Origin: Burkholderia sp. Bp9143
GTDB lineage: Bacteria > Pseudomonadota > Gammaproteobacteria > Burkholderiales > Burkholderiaceae
Direction: 5' to 3'
Assembly: GCF_003853645.1 (NCBI RefSeq)
Contig: NZ_QTPO01000010.1
Span: forward strand, 1-64,000
Length of the DNA stretch: 64,000 bases
The translations under genes were made by a program, and so were the position numbers. The notes below the pieces were generated by a model. It did no database searches and had not been told where the DNA came from. It saw nothing but the letters and a program-made list of their open reading frames with translations. This document shows, piece after piece, positions 16,808-25,245 of this stretch; positions within the stretch are counted from its first letter, which is position 1; each line of letters opens with the position of its first letter.

Positions 16808-18133
16808 TCATTCGATGCCGGCCGACCATTCCTTGACGCTCAGGTTGGCCGTCGCCCCGATCGTCAGGAACGGTTGCGGCGGCAACCGCTTCGGCGCCGC
16901 GAACCCGCGGAACACCTGTACGAGCCACGAGTCCATGCCCAGCGCCGCCTCGGCGGCCGCGATGCCCGACGCGGTCGCCTTCGTCGCGCCGACGCCGTTG
17001 CAGGCGATCGCCGCGAAGATGCCCGGCTCGATTTCGCCGAACGCCGGCACGCCGTTCCACGTCAGCGCCATCGCGCCTGCCCAGCGGTACTCCATCGGCA
17101 CGCCCCTGAGCATCGGGAAACGTGCATCGAACTTGCGGTCGTGGACCCGGCCGGCGCGGGCGATCGCGCCTTCGGTCACCTGCAGCCGCGGGTTGTACGT
17201 ATAGCGCGAGCGGATCAGGATCCGGTCGCCGTCGTCGCCGCGCACGCGACGCACCGTGGTCCCCATCGGGAACGCGGGCGTCGCGGCCCAAGCGCGCTCG
17301 CCGCCGAGCCGCGATGGATCGAATGCCTTCGTCATCGATGCGTACGTGTAGACATGCAGCAGCACGCCCGGAAACAGGCCGAAACTCTGCGCGTGCCCGT
17401 TGTTCGCCAGGATGATCTTGCCGGCGTTGACCGCACCGTTCGGGGTCTTGATGCGCCACGATGCGCCCTGCCGCTCGAGCGACAGCGCGGGCGTGTTCTC
17501 GAAAAGCCTGATCGGGTCGCCGAAGGAATCGGCGAGGCCCCGGATGTAGGCGGCCGGCTGGATCATCACGGTGCCGGGCGTAAAGATCGCCGACGTGAAC
17601 GACGTCGTGCCGGTGACCGCCGCGATCTCTCTTGCATCGAGCAGACGATATGGTTCGTTGACCTTATCGAGCTGGACCGCATAAGAGGCGACGTGCTTGT
17701 CGCCTTGCGGCCCCATCGCGACGTTGTACTTGCCGCACGGGTCGAAGACGTCCTTGCCCCAGCCCTTCTCGAGCGCCAGATCGCTGGCGAGTGCGATCGC
17801 CATCCGGTGCACCTGGATGTCGTGCCGCCGCTCGTTGCTGCCCGAGCCGCCATAATCTTCCGACGATACTTCGTGCGGCAGATCGATGATGAAACCCGAA
17901 TTGCGGCCCGTCGCGCCTTCGGCGACTTCGCCGGCTTCCAGCACGACGACCTTCAGGCTGGGATCGAGTTGCGACAGCCGCCGCGCCGCGGACAGGCCGG
18001 CGAAACCACCGCCGATGATCGCGATGTCGGCGTTCACCGTGCCGGTGAGCGGCGCGCGTGGCGCCCGCGGGGGCAGCATCTCGACCCAGCCTGACTTGCC
18101 GAGGTGCTGCGGGAGTTTGCTCGCTACGAACAT
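16808..18133 (-). CDS. DAO-family FAD oxidoreductase (module B)
   Basis: This 441-residue flavoprotein is homologous to the oxidase at 4496-5875. FAD-binding IAIIGGGFAGLSAARR lies near residues 37-52, GATGRNSGFIIDLPHEV near 73, and the C-terminal YRWAGAMALTWNGVPAFGEI. It is expected to oxidise a C-N bond of an amine, N-methyl amino acid or D-amino acid. It begins 18 bp after the DHDPS-family gene and precedes the ABC permease. If the Rieske enzyme removes the first N-methyl group, this flavoenzyme could take the second or oxidise the free amino acid; this is inference from gene order. Confidence 0.92.
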   Translation of the reverse strand: MFVASKLPQHLGKSGWVEMLPPRAPRAPLTGTVNADIAIIGGGFAGLSAARRLSQLDPSLKVVVLEAGEVAEGATGRNSGFIIDLPHEVSSEDYGGSGSNERRHDIQVHRMAIALASDLALEKGWGKDVFDPCGKYNVAMGPQGDKHVASYAVQLDKVNEPYRLLDAREIAAVTGTTSFTSAIFTPGTVMIQPAAYIRGLADSFGDPIRLFENTPALSLERQGASWRIKTPNGAVNAGKIILANNGHAQSFGLFPGVLLHVYTYASMTKAFDPSRLGGERAWAATPAFPMGTTVRRVRGDDGDRILIRSRYTYNPRLQVTEGAIARAGRVHDRKFDARFPMLRGVPMEYRWAGAMALTWNGVPAFGEIEPGIFAAIACNGVGATKATASGIAAAEAALGMDSWLVQVFRGFAAPKRLPPQPFLTIGATANLSVKEWSAGIE

Positions 18134-18151
18134 GATGGTTCACCCGCTCCG

Positions 18152-19045
18152 TTACACGGCCTGCCGTTCGCGCTCGACCAGCGGGCCGACCGCGCTCCGC
18201 AGTGCGTCAAGCTTCGCCGCGGACAGGCGCGACAGCGGGCGACGCGGATTGCCTGCGCCATAGCCGGTCATCTCGGCCGCGGCGTAGACCGACTGCACGT
18301 AGTCGCCTTCCCAGATCAGCGACATCGCGGGCTCCAGCAGTCGCCAGATTTCGCGGGCGTCGTCCCAGCGATGTTCCTGCGCTGCCGCGACGAGTTCGAG
18401 GCAAGTCTTCGGTGCAAAGTTGGCGCCGCCCCAGATCAGGCCGCTGACACCGGCATACATCGCATACGGCACGAGCGGATCCGCGCCGTTCATCATCGGC
18501 AGACCGGTGCGGACCAGCGCGGCCTGCTTCGCCAGGTCGCCGCTGCTGTCCTTGACCGCGAGGAATTCGGGAATCTGGCACAGCCGGCGCAGCAGCGACG
18601 GCGTGATCTCGACACCGACCGCCTGCGGCACGTTGTAGCCGATGATCGGCAGCCCGGCGCGCGCGACGGCGGCGTAGAACTCGAACACGCCGTCATCGTC
18701 GGTCGGGCCTTCGAAGAACGGCGGCAGCACCATCACGCCGCCCGCCCCGCAATCGGCCGCATGACGCGTGCGCTCGACGACATCATCGACGAGCAGCGCG
18801 GACGTCTGCGCGATGATGCGCGCGCGCCCGTTGATGACCTTCGCGCCGAACGCGACCAGCGCCTTCGATTCCTCCTGCGACAGGTACACGTGCATGCCGG
18901 TGCCGGAACTCAGCACGAAGCCCTCGATGCCGACCGCGAGATAGCGCTCGATCAGTTGCTCCAGTCGCGCATGATCCGGTTTCCCGCTCTCATCGAAAGG
19001 AGTACTGATTGCCAGGTTGATGCCAGGGAAAGCAAAGTCTTTCAT
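18152..19045 (-). CDS. Dihydrodipicolinate synthase/N-acetylneuraminate lyase family protein (module B)
   Basis: This 297-residue Schiff-base (beta/alpha)8 barrel has K165 in AVKDSSGD, Y137 in IGYNVPQAVG and the GTG loop at 48-50. It lies 4 bp after the ALDH stop and 18 bp before the oxidase start, so the three enzymes form one translation-coupled unit. A 1-pyrroline-4-hydroxy-2-carboxylate deaminase role would fit a hydroxyproline-like pathway ending in ketoglutarate semialdehyde for the neighbouring ALDH. A retro-aldolase role is equally allowed by sequence. Confidence 0.92.
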   Translation of the reverse strand: MKDFAFPGINLAISTPFDESGKPDHARLEQLIERYLAVGIEGFVLSSGTGMHVYLSQEESKALVAFGAKVINGRARIIAQTSALLVDDVVERTRHAADCGAGGVMVLPPFFEGPTDDDGVFEFYAAVARAGLPIIGYNVPQAVGVEITPSLLRRLCQIPEFLAVKDSSGDLAKQAALVRTGLPMMNGADPLVPYAMYAGVSGLIWGGANFAPKTCLELVAAAQEHRWDDAREIWRLLEPAMSLIWEGDYVQSVYAAAEMTGYGAGNPRRPLSRLSAAKLDALRSAVGPLVERERQAV

Positions 19046-19049
19046 GTCG

Positions 19050-20549
19050 TTATGCCTCGTCCGCTTCGTTAACGTTCAGGTCGACCCAGAGGGTCTTGAG
19101 CTGCGTGTACTGGTCATGGGCGTGCAGCGAGTTGTCGCGTCCGCCGAAGCCCGACTGCTTGAAGCCGCCGAACGGGGTCGTGATGTCGCCTTCGCCGAAT
19201 GCATTCACCGTCACCGTGCCTGCGCGAATCGCCCGTGCCGCACGCATCGCGCGTTTGCCGTTGCCGGCGAATACCGACGCTGCAAGGCCGTAGTCGGTGT
19301 CGTTCGCGATGTCGATCGCCTCCTGCATGCCGTCCACGGTGATGACGGACAAGATTGGTCCGAAGATTTCCTCGCGTGCGTGCTTCGCGTCGTTGTTCGC
19401 GACGTCGATGATGGTCGGGTGGACGTAACGGCCTTCGCTCGTCTGGCCACCGTAAAGCACGGTGTAGTCGCCACCCAGATAAGACTGCACTTTCTCGTAA
19501 TGCTGCGGCGACACCAGCGGCCCGATCCGGTTGGCCGGGTCGAGCGGGTCGCCCACATGCCATTCGTCGGCCAGCTGCGTGATCTTGTCCAGCAACGGCG
19601 CCTTGATGTCGCGATGCACGATCAGCCGCGAGATCGCCGAGCAGTTTTCGCCCATGTTCCAGAATGCGCCGTTGACGATGTGGCTCGCGACGGCGTCGAG
19701 GTCGGTCGCATCGGCCATCACGACGCACGGGTTCTTCCCGCCCATCTCGAGCACGACTTCCTTGAGGTTGCTCTCCGCCGAATACGACAGGAAGCGCCGG
19801 CCGGTATCGGTGGACCCGGTGAAGGACACCATGTCGATGTCGCGATGGCGGCCGATCGGCTCGCCGACCGCCGGGCCCGTGCCGGTCACGACGTTGAACA
19901 CGCCGGCAGGAATGCCGGCCTCGAGCGCAAGCTCGGCGACCCGCATCGTCGTGAGCGACGTCTCCTCGGCGGGCTTCACGACCAGCGTGCAGCCGGCCGC
20001 GAGCGACGGACCGATTTTCCACGCGAGCATCAGCAGCGGGAAATTCCACGGCAGCACGAGGCCGACGACACCGACCGGTTCGCGCACGATCATCGAAATA
20101 TGACCGTCGGAGGCCGGCGACACCTGATCGTAGATCTTGTCGATCGCTTCCGCATGCCAGCGCAGCACGTTGACCGTTTCCGGAATATCGACCGTCTGAC
20201 AATCGTAGATCGTCTTGCCGCTGTCGAGGCTCTCCATCACCGAAAGCTCGAGCGCATGCTGCTCGACGAGGTCTGCCAGGCGGAGAATCGCCTGCTTGCG
20301 CGCGGCCGGATGCAGCTTCGACCAGCGGCCGTCGTCGAACGCGGTGCGCGCGGCGGCAACCGCGACATCGACGTCCTCCTTCGCGCACGCCGGCACGTCG
20401 GCGAGATGCTCGCCGGTCGCCGGGTTGATCGTCGCGAACGTGTCGCCCGACAGCGCCGCGCGCGCTTCGCCGTCGATCACGACGCGGCGCGGCACGTTCA
20501 ATTCGCGAGCGATGCGTTGATACTCGCTCCTGGACAGCAACTCAGTCAT
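19050..20549 (-). CDS. NAD(P)-dependent aldehyde dehydrogenase, PuuC-like (module B)
   Basis: This 499-residue aldehyde dehydrogenase has N169 (LPWNFPLLML), FTGSTDTG, E268 (LEMGGKNP) and nucleophile C303 (NMGENCSAISR). Residue numbering is identical to the module A enzyme through at least C303, and most segments are the same (for example RWHAE-IDKIYD and REP-GVVGLVLPWNFPLL). The two are therefore close paralogues with probably related aldehyde substrates. It follows the GntR gene by 61 bp and leads the catabolic operon of module B. Confidence 0.95.
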   Translation of the reverse strand: MTELLSRSEYQRIARELNVPRRVVIDGEARAALSGDTFATINPATGEHLADVPACAKEDVDVAVAAARTAFDDGRWSKLHPAARKQAILRLADLVEQHALELSVMESLDSGKTIYDCQTVDIPETVNVLRWHAEAIDKIYDQVSPASDGHISMIVREPVGVVGLVLPWNFPLLMLAWKIGPSLAAGCTLVVKPAEETSLTTMRVAELALEAGIPAGVFNVVTGTGPAVGEPIGRHRDIDMVSFTGSTDTGRRFLSYSAESNLKEVVLEMGGKNPCVVMADATDLDAVASHIVNGAFWNMGENCSAISRLIVHRDIKAPLLDKITQLADEWHVGDPLDPANRIGPLVSPQHYEKVQSYLGGDYTVLYGGQTSEGRYVHPTIIDVANNDAKHAREEIFGPILSVITVDGMQEAIDIANDTDYGLAASVFAGNGKRAMRAARAIRAGTVTVNAFGEGDITTPFGGFKQSGFGGRDNSLHAHDQYTQLKTLWVDLNVNEADEA

Positions 20550-20610
20550 ATCAGTCTCTCATCGACACGGGGTTTCATGAGGAACCGAACCAGCCGCTCG
20601 GTTCGTCATG

Positions 20611-21336
20611 CTAAAAATCAATCGATACGTCGACACCTTCGGGCGCCACATACGACGCCATGTTTCTGCGCGCCAGGTAGACGTGCGCGCTCACGATCTC
20701 TCCGGCGGCCTGCGCGTCGCGGCGCTCGATGGCGTCGATGATCGCGTCGTGCTGCTGAACCGCCTCGACGAGCTCCGCTTCCATCTTCTCGTCGCGCGGT
20801 TGATAAAACGTCTTCGCGAGCCGTGCATGATCGATCAGCAAGCGGCACAGGCTCGGCAACAGATACGGGTTGTGCGCCATCTTGCCGATCGCCAGGTGAA
20901 ACTCGTCGTTCTCCAGCACCCGCTCGTCCACGCTACCGCGCTCCACCGCGGTACGAAACCGCTCCTGGATCCGCTTCAGCCCGTCGATTTCCGCCCGGGT
21001 CGCATGCATCGCGGCCAGCTTGGTCGTCGCCACGTAAATCAGCGGCGCGGCCAGGAAATAGTTGCGCAGCGAGTCGTAGTTCATCGACGCGACGCGCGCG
21101 GCGCGGTTGGCCTCGAGCTCGATATAGCCCTCCGCCGCCATCTGCCGCATCAGCTCGCGTACCGGCGGGCGGGACAGCCCGAACTCCTCGCCGAGCGCCA
21201 CCTCGTCCAGCGTCGCCCCGGGCTGGAGCTCCATGCTGAGGATCCGGTGTCGAAGCGTCTGCGCCAGAACCGCCTTGCGATCCAGCGACGGCGACTGCGC
21301 GTCGTCACGTTCGGTGTCCACGAGATTCGCCTTCAT
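20611..21336 (-). CDS. GntR-family regulator with FCD domain (module B)
   Basis: This 241-residue FadR/FCD-type regulator is a paralogue of the one at 3284-4039. The winged helix includes TLRHRILSMELQPGATLDEV and EFGLSRPPVRELMRQMAAEG; the FCD domain includes LENDEFHLAIGKMAHNPYLL. I chose the ATG at 21336 (MKANLVDTERDD) because AGGAG lies 5 nt upstream. It is the first gene of the ALDH-DHDPS-DAO-ABC operon and has a palindrome just upstream, so autoregulated repression of the whole operon is likely. Confidence 0.93.
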   Translation of the reverse strand: MKANLVDTERDDAQSPSLDRKAVLAQTLRHRILSMELQPGATLDEVALGEEFGLSRPPVRELMRQMAAEGYIELEANRAARVASMNYDSLRNYFLAAPLIYVATTKLAAMHATRAEIDGLKRIQERFRTAVERGSVDERVLENDEFHLAIGKMAHNPYLLPSLCRLLIDHARLAKTFYQPRDEKMEAELVEAVQQHDAIIDAIERRDAQAAGEIVSAHVYLARRNMASYVAPEGVDVSIDF

Positions 21337-21364
21337 GTGCTCTCCTGTTGCATGCATCGTCTGT

Positions 21365-21377
21365 ATACAAATTGTAT
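21365..21377. promoter_or_regulatory. Palindrome ATACAA-A-TTGTAT, candidate GntR/FCD operator
   Basis: A perfect 6-bp inverted repeat with one central base lies 29 bp upstream of the module B GntR start codon. The size and symmetry suit FadR/FCD-type operators. It sits in an AT-rich stretch likely to be the promoter of the regulator-led operon. Confidence 0.55.
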
Positions 21378-21791
21378 TCGTCAAGACTTCAATGTGTCTA
21401 ATGAGGGAAACTGCTGACGCCACGGGCGTTCGTACCGGCCCCGAAAACGGCCTGACGCGCCTCGATCGACCGGCAACGCCATGCCTGCCGGGGCCGTCGG
21501 AACCGGAATCAGTGTCGTCCCAGCCCGGATGTTAGAGGAACACTCTTCTCTGGACACCCGATTCGGCTGGCACGCCATTTCTTGACGGGAATCGGGCGGC
21601 AATGGCGACTGCCCCATAGCAGGAACGCATCGACCTATCGATTGCGGCGCGCGCCGCCTGCGGCAAACGCGAGGCAGCCTCATCCGTTCCGCCGGCTCGC
21701 ATCGCACCATCGCGAACGAAATCCATCGCGGCAATATTCCGATCGTTGCCGCCGCGGCAATGGCCGCGCGGACACGCGTCACGCATAACCT

Positions 21792-21850
21792 AATGTAATG
21801 GCGCCCGGAAAATAAAGCGCATTGACGCTGTTTTAGTGCACGCCAATACT
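21792..21850 (+). promoter_or_regulatory. Sigma-70 promoter with conserved upstream box (reductase/DddP-like operon)
   Basis: -35 TTGACG (21822-21827) and -10 AATACT (21845-21850) are separated by 17 bp. The upstream box at 21792-21821 begins AATGTAATG and ends AAAATAAAGCGCA. It is the plus-strand twin of the Rieske gene promoter at 12247-12304, with the same spacing. The predicted leader before the ATG at 21986 is about 130 nt. Confidence 0.75.
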
Positions 21851-21985
21851 CGGCGCACAGCGAAGGCAATCCGGATACGGAGCGCGCCATCGGAACGAGG
21901 CGCTACCGGCCCGTGATCGAAGCCCGGCTTTCGCGAATGACAGCGTGCACGTCGAACGTGCGACGCGCCCCAAGGAAGCGATGCC

Positions 21986-23116
21986 ATGAACTCCGTCAAC
22001 ACCCTGTTCGATCCCGCCCACGAAGCACACGACCGTCTCTCCAATCCCGGCACGTGGGACAACACCGGGAGAACCTGGGCGAGCGGCGAACAGCAGGTGC
22101 TGACGTGCTGCCGCGTCGTCGACGAGACGCACGACGTCAAAACCTTCGAGTTCCGCGTGGGCGACGGCTCGCCCGTTCGCTTCGAACCCGGCCAGTTCAT
22201 GACGGTGTCGGCGCACGTCCACGGCCAGTCGGTCGAGCGCTGCTACACGATCTCGTCGCCGCCGACCCGCCCCTATCTGCTGTCCATCACGGTGAAGCGC
22301 GTGCCCGGCGGCATCATGTCGAACTGGCTGCACGACACCATGAAGCCGGGCAGCCAACTGCTGGCCTACGGCCCGTCGGGCAGCTTCACGCCGACGGCAG
22401 CGCCCGCGGCCAAGCTGCTGTACCTGTCCGCCGGCTCGGGCGTGACCCCGCTGATGTCGATGACGCGCGCGAGCATCGACCTCGGGCTCGACCTGGACAT
22501 CGTGTTCGTCCACAGCGCGCGAACGCCCGCCGACATCGTGTTCCGCAAGGAACTGCAGCGGCTCGAGGCGCTGTCGCCGCGCCTGCGCACGTTCTTCGTC
22601 TGTGAAGGCGTCGGCGACGAAGCGCACTGGCCGGGACCGATCGGCCGGCTCAGCCTGCAACTGCTTGCGGAACAGGTGCCCGACTATGCCGAGCGCGAAG
22701 CCTTCACCTGCGGCCCGGCCGGCTACATGAATGCGGTACGCGACGTGCTGCGCACTGGCGGACACGATCCCGCGCGCTATCACCAGGAAAGCTTCGACAT
22801 CGGCGCCGGCGTCGCGCCGGAACCGGCCGCCCCGGCTGCCGAAGCGTCGTCGGAGACCTTCACGGTCAAGCTGTCGCGCTCGTCGAAGACGTTCACGATG
22901 AACGCCACCGACACCGTGCTGTCGGCCGCGAGAAAGGCCGGCCTCGCGATTCCGTCGTCCTGCAGCCAGGGCATCTGCGGCACGTGCAAGACCAAGGTAC
23001 TCGACGGCACGGTGGACATGCAGCACAACGGCGGCATTCGCGACCGGGAAGTCCAGAAGGGCTTCCGGCTGCTCTGCTGCAGCCGCCCGACATCGGACCT
23101 CGTGCTCGAGCTCTAG
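21986..23116 (+). CDS. Ferredoxin-NAD(P)H reductase, GbcB-like, probable partner of the Rieske oxygenase
   Basis: This 376-residue reductase has three parts: a flavin-binding beta-barrel (RFEPGQFMTVS, then RCYTISSPPTRPYLL, residues ~60-100), an NAD(P)H-binding domain (LLYLSAGSGVTPLMSMTRAS, ~150) and a C-terminal plant-type 2Fe-2S domain (C326, C331, C334 and a Cys near 364). Such proteins hand electrons one by one to Rieske N-demethylases, as GbcB does to GbcA. AAGGAAG precedes the ATG at 21986. The Rieske gene is ~10 kb away, but both have the same promoter and box, which links them. It is followed 121 bp later by the DddP-like gene. Confidence 0.9.
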   Translation: MNSVNTLFDPAHEAHDRLSNPGTWDNTGRTWASGEQQVLTCCRVVDETHDVKTFEFRVGDGSPVRFEPGQFMTVSAHVHGQSVERCYTISSPPTRPYLLSITVKRVPGGIMSNWLHDTMKPGSQLLAYGPSGSFTPTAAPAAKLLYLSAGSGVTPLMSMTRASIDLGLDLDIVFVHSARTPADIVFRKELQRLEALSPRLRTFFVCEGVGDEAHWPGPIGRLSLQLLAEQVPDYAEREAFTCGPAGYMNAVRDVLRTGGHDPARYHQESFDIGAGVAPEPAAPAAEASSETFTVKLSRSSKTFTMNATDTVLSAARKAGLAIPSSCSQGICGTCKTKVLDGTVDMQHNGGIRDREVQKGFRLLCCSRPTSDLVLEL

Positions 23117-23237
23117 TCCGGCGGAAACGCGCGCGCGGTGCGGTCACGGGCCTTTCCACATGAGCCCGGACCACGCCGGCGCCCTCACTCCAGATTCCCT
23201 GCAAACGCACCCTCAGAACAATTCCAGGAGGCACAGT

Positions 23238-24467
23238 ATGGCGGTCGACCAGTTCCACGATTTAAGCAGTGCTATTGATCAGAATCGCAAGGATGCGGTA
23301 TTGCGCGACGTACGTGCATACAGGTTGGCCCGGGTTCAGGAACAGCTGCTCGCGCACAAGGTGCCGGCGATCCTGCTGTACGACCCGGTCAACATTCGCT
23401 ACGCGACCGATACGTCGAACATGCAGGTATGGGCCGGGCGCAACCCCGCACGCTACGTGATGGTGTTCGCCACCGGCCGCATCGTCGCGTGGGAGTTCCA
23501 CAGCAGCGAGCACGTGTGGGACGGCCTGGATCTCGATGTGGAGTTGCGCGGCGCGGTCAGCTGGACCTACTTCAACGCCGGTCCCGATGCCGAGCAGCGC
23601 GCCGAGACGTGGGGCGCCGAGATCGTCGACGTGTTCCGCAAGCACGCGCCGGGCGAGCGCTTCCTGGCGGTCGACCGGCTCGATCCGTTCGGCACCGCTT
23701 ACCTGGAGAAGCACGGACTCACGCTGACGGACGGTCAGGCGCTGATGGAAACCGCCCGGCTCATCAAGTCGTCGGGCGAGCTCGTGTTGATCGGCGAATC
23801 GCTGCGCACCGCCGAGAAAGGGATCGAGCGGATGCGGCGCGAACTGCGCCCGGGCCTGACCGAGAACGACATCTGGGCGAACCTGCATTACGAGAACATC
23901 CGCCATGGCGGCGAATGGATCGAAACGCGCCTGCTGGCCTCCGGCGACCGGACGAATCCGTGGATGCACGAGTGTTCGTCGCGGGTGCTCAAGGCGGGCG
24001 ACCTGCTCGCGTTCGATACCGACATGGTCGGGCCGAACGGTTACTGCTCGGACATCTCCCGTACCTGGCTCGTCGGCGACGGCCGCCCGTCGGACGAGCA
24101 GCGCAGGCTGTATGCGTATGCCTACACTCAAGTCCATTTCAACATGGATCTGCTGCGGCCCGGCATGACGTTCCGCGAGTTCTCGGAAAAGGCATGGAAG
24201 ATCCCCGACCCGTTCGTGAAGAACCGCTACTGCTGCCTGGCGCACGGCATCGGGATGGTCGACGAGTATCCGTCGATCGCGCACCAGGTCGACTGGGACA
24301 GCGCGGGTTACGACGGCCGGTTCGAGGTCGGCATGACGGTCTGCGTCGAAAGCTACATCGGCGAGGAAGGCGGCCGCGAAGGCGTCAAGCTCGAGCAGCA
24401 GGTCGTGCTGACCGAGCACGGCTGCGTGTCGCTGACCGACTGCAGCTTCGAAACCGACTGGCTGTAA
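23238..24467 (+). CDS. M24-family metalloprotein, DMSP lyase DddP-like
   Basis: This 409-residue pita-bread (creatinase/M24) fold protein most resembles DddP, the iron-dependent lyase that splits dimethylsulfoniopropionate (DMSP) into dimethyl sulfide and acrylate. DddP-type blocks are present: NIRYATDTSNMQVW, ENDIWANLHYENI-HGGEWIE, TRLLASGDRTNPWMHECSSR, then metal ligands around FDTDMVGP (D260, D262) and CSDISRTW. A His lies in AHGIGM (~336) and Glu residues in CVESYIGEEGG (~370) and KLEQQVV (~385). Substrate-site Trp and Tyr residues are rich. AGGAGG precedes the ATG. Other M24 enzymes (Xaa-Pro peptidase, creatinase) fit less well. Whether DMSP or another betaine is the substrate is open. 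Confidence 0.82.
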   Translation: MAVDQFHDLSSAIDQNRKDAVLRDVRAYRLARVQEQLLAHKVPAILLYDPVNIRYATDTSNMQVWAGRNPARYVMVFATGRIVAWEFHSSEHVWDGLDLDVELRGAVSWTYFNAGPDAEQRAETWGAEIVDVFRKHAPGERFLAVDRLDPFGTAYLEKHGLTLTDGQALMETARLIKSSGELVLIGESLRTAEKGIERMRRELRPGLTENDIWANLHYENIRHGGEWIETRLLASGDRTNPWMHECSSRVLKAGDLLAFDTDMVGPNGYCSDISRTWLVGDGRPSDEQRRLYAYAYTQVHFNMDLLRPGMTFREFSEKAWKIPDPFVKNRYCCLAHGIGMVDEYPSIAHQVDWDSAGYDGRFEVGMTVCVESYIGEEGGREGVKLEQQVVLTEHGCVSLTDCSFETDWL

Positions 24468-24549
24468 CGCTTCGCGGAAAGCCCCGCTTTCCAACGACGC
24501 GCGACGCGCGGCGCGGGCCGGACGGCAACCGCGGCGCGTGCGCGTGCAT

Positions 24550-24579
24550 GGCGGCCGGTGCCAAATCGGCCGCCTTTTT
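24550..24579 (+). terminator. Rho-independent terminator after the DddP-like gene
   Basis: GGCGGCCG and CGGCCGCC form an 8-bp perfect stem with a 9-nt loop, followed by TTTTT. It ends the reductase/DddP-like operon, so the cupin gene beyond may have its own promoter or depend on read-through. Confidence 0.8.
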
Positions 24580-24654
24580 CGCTATCCGGACCCGTGCGTT
24601 TCTGCGTAGACTTTCGTCTCATCAAGCCAAGTGACCGCGGGAGCAGAGACCAGC

Positions 24655-25245
24655 ATGAGTGAACGCCCGAAGAACATCGCGGATTTCGTCCGGATAGCCG
24701 GCGATCTGTTTCAGTCGGACAAGCTTCCCCCTGCCGCGCGTGCGTTCGCACCGAAGGTATTCGCGCGGCTGCAGGAAACGTCGGATAACGGCATGCGGAA
24801 CGCGGTGCGATACCCCGCATGCGAATGGCTTGACCGGGCGCTCGAGTCGGTCGCGCGCGTCAACCCGACGTTCGCCACCGTCGCGCAACTGATCAAGTCG
24901 CTCGAGCCCGTGGTCGGCTGGTCGCGTCGCACGTCGGGAAAGGACGGCAGTCCGAACTACATCGACGGGCACGTGAACGGGATGATCTGCGGGCCCGGCG
25001 GCGCGGAAAGCCGTGACGACATTCAGCTCGGCTTCTCGTTGATGATGCCCCACGTCAGATATCCGGATCATGGTCACGCGCCGGAGGAAGCGTACGTGCT
25101 CATGACCGCCGGTGAATTCCGGCAGAAATACGGCGAATGGTTCGATCCCGGGATCGGCGGCGGCATCCACAACGCACCTGGCGGGTTGCATGCGATGCGC
25201 TCCGGCGACGCGCCGTTCCTCGCGATCTGGTGCCTGCTGAATTGA
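24655..25245 (+). CDS. Cupin DMSP-lyase-family protein (DddL/DddQ type)
   Basis: This 196-residue protein has a C-terminal cupin barrel. The metal-binding pattern YPDHGHAPEEAYVLMTAGEF (His-x-His and Glu) is followed about 35 residues later by HNAPGGLHAM, supplying the last His. The pattern and the helical N-terminal ~110 residues match the DMSP lyase family that includes DddL and DddQ, which cleave DMSP to acrylate and dimethyl sulfide. I chose the ATG at 24655 (MSERPKNIADFV); a GTG at 24631 would add eight residues. It lies just beyond the DddP-like gene, an unusual pairing of two unrelated lyase-type folds. Confidence 0.8.
   Translation: MSERPKNIADFVRIAGDLFQSDKLPPAARAFAPKVFARLQETSDNGMRNAVRYPACEWLDRALESVARVNPTFATVAQLIKSLEPVVGWSRRTSGKDGSPNYIDGHVNGMICGPGGAESRDDIQLGFSLMMPHVRYPDHGHAPEEAYVLMTAGEFRQKYGEWFDPGIGGGIHNAPGGLHAMRSGDAPFLAIWCLLN

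Larger units (their letters stand above)
21337..21985. other. 649-bp spacer between divergent module B and reductase operons
   Basis: Holds the GntR-type palindrome (21365-21377) on the module B side and the conserved promoter (21792-21850) on the reductase side. The middle (about 21400-21780) shows no convincing gene. Confidence 0.6.
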
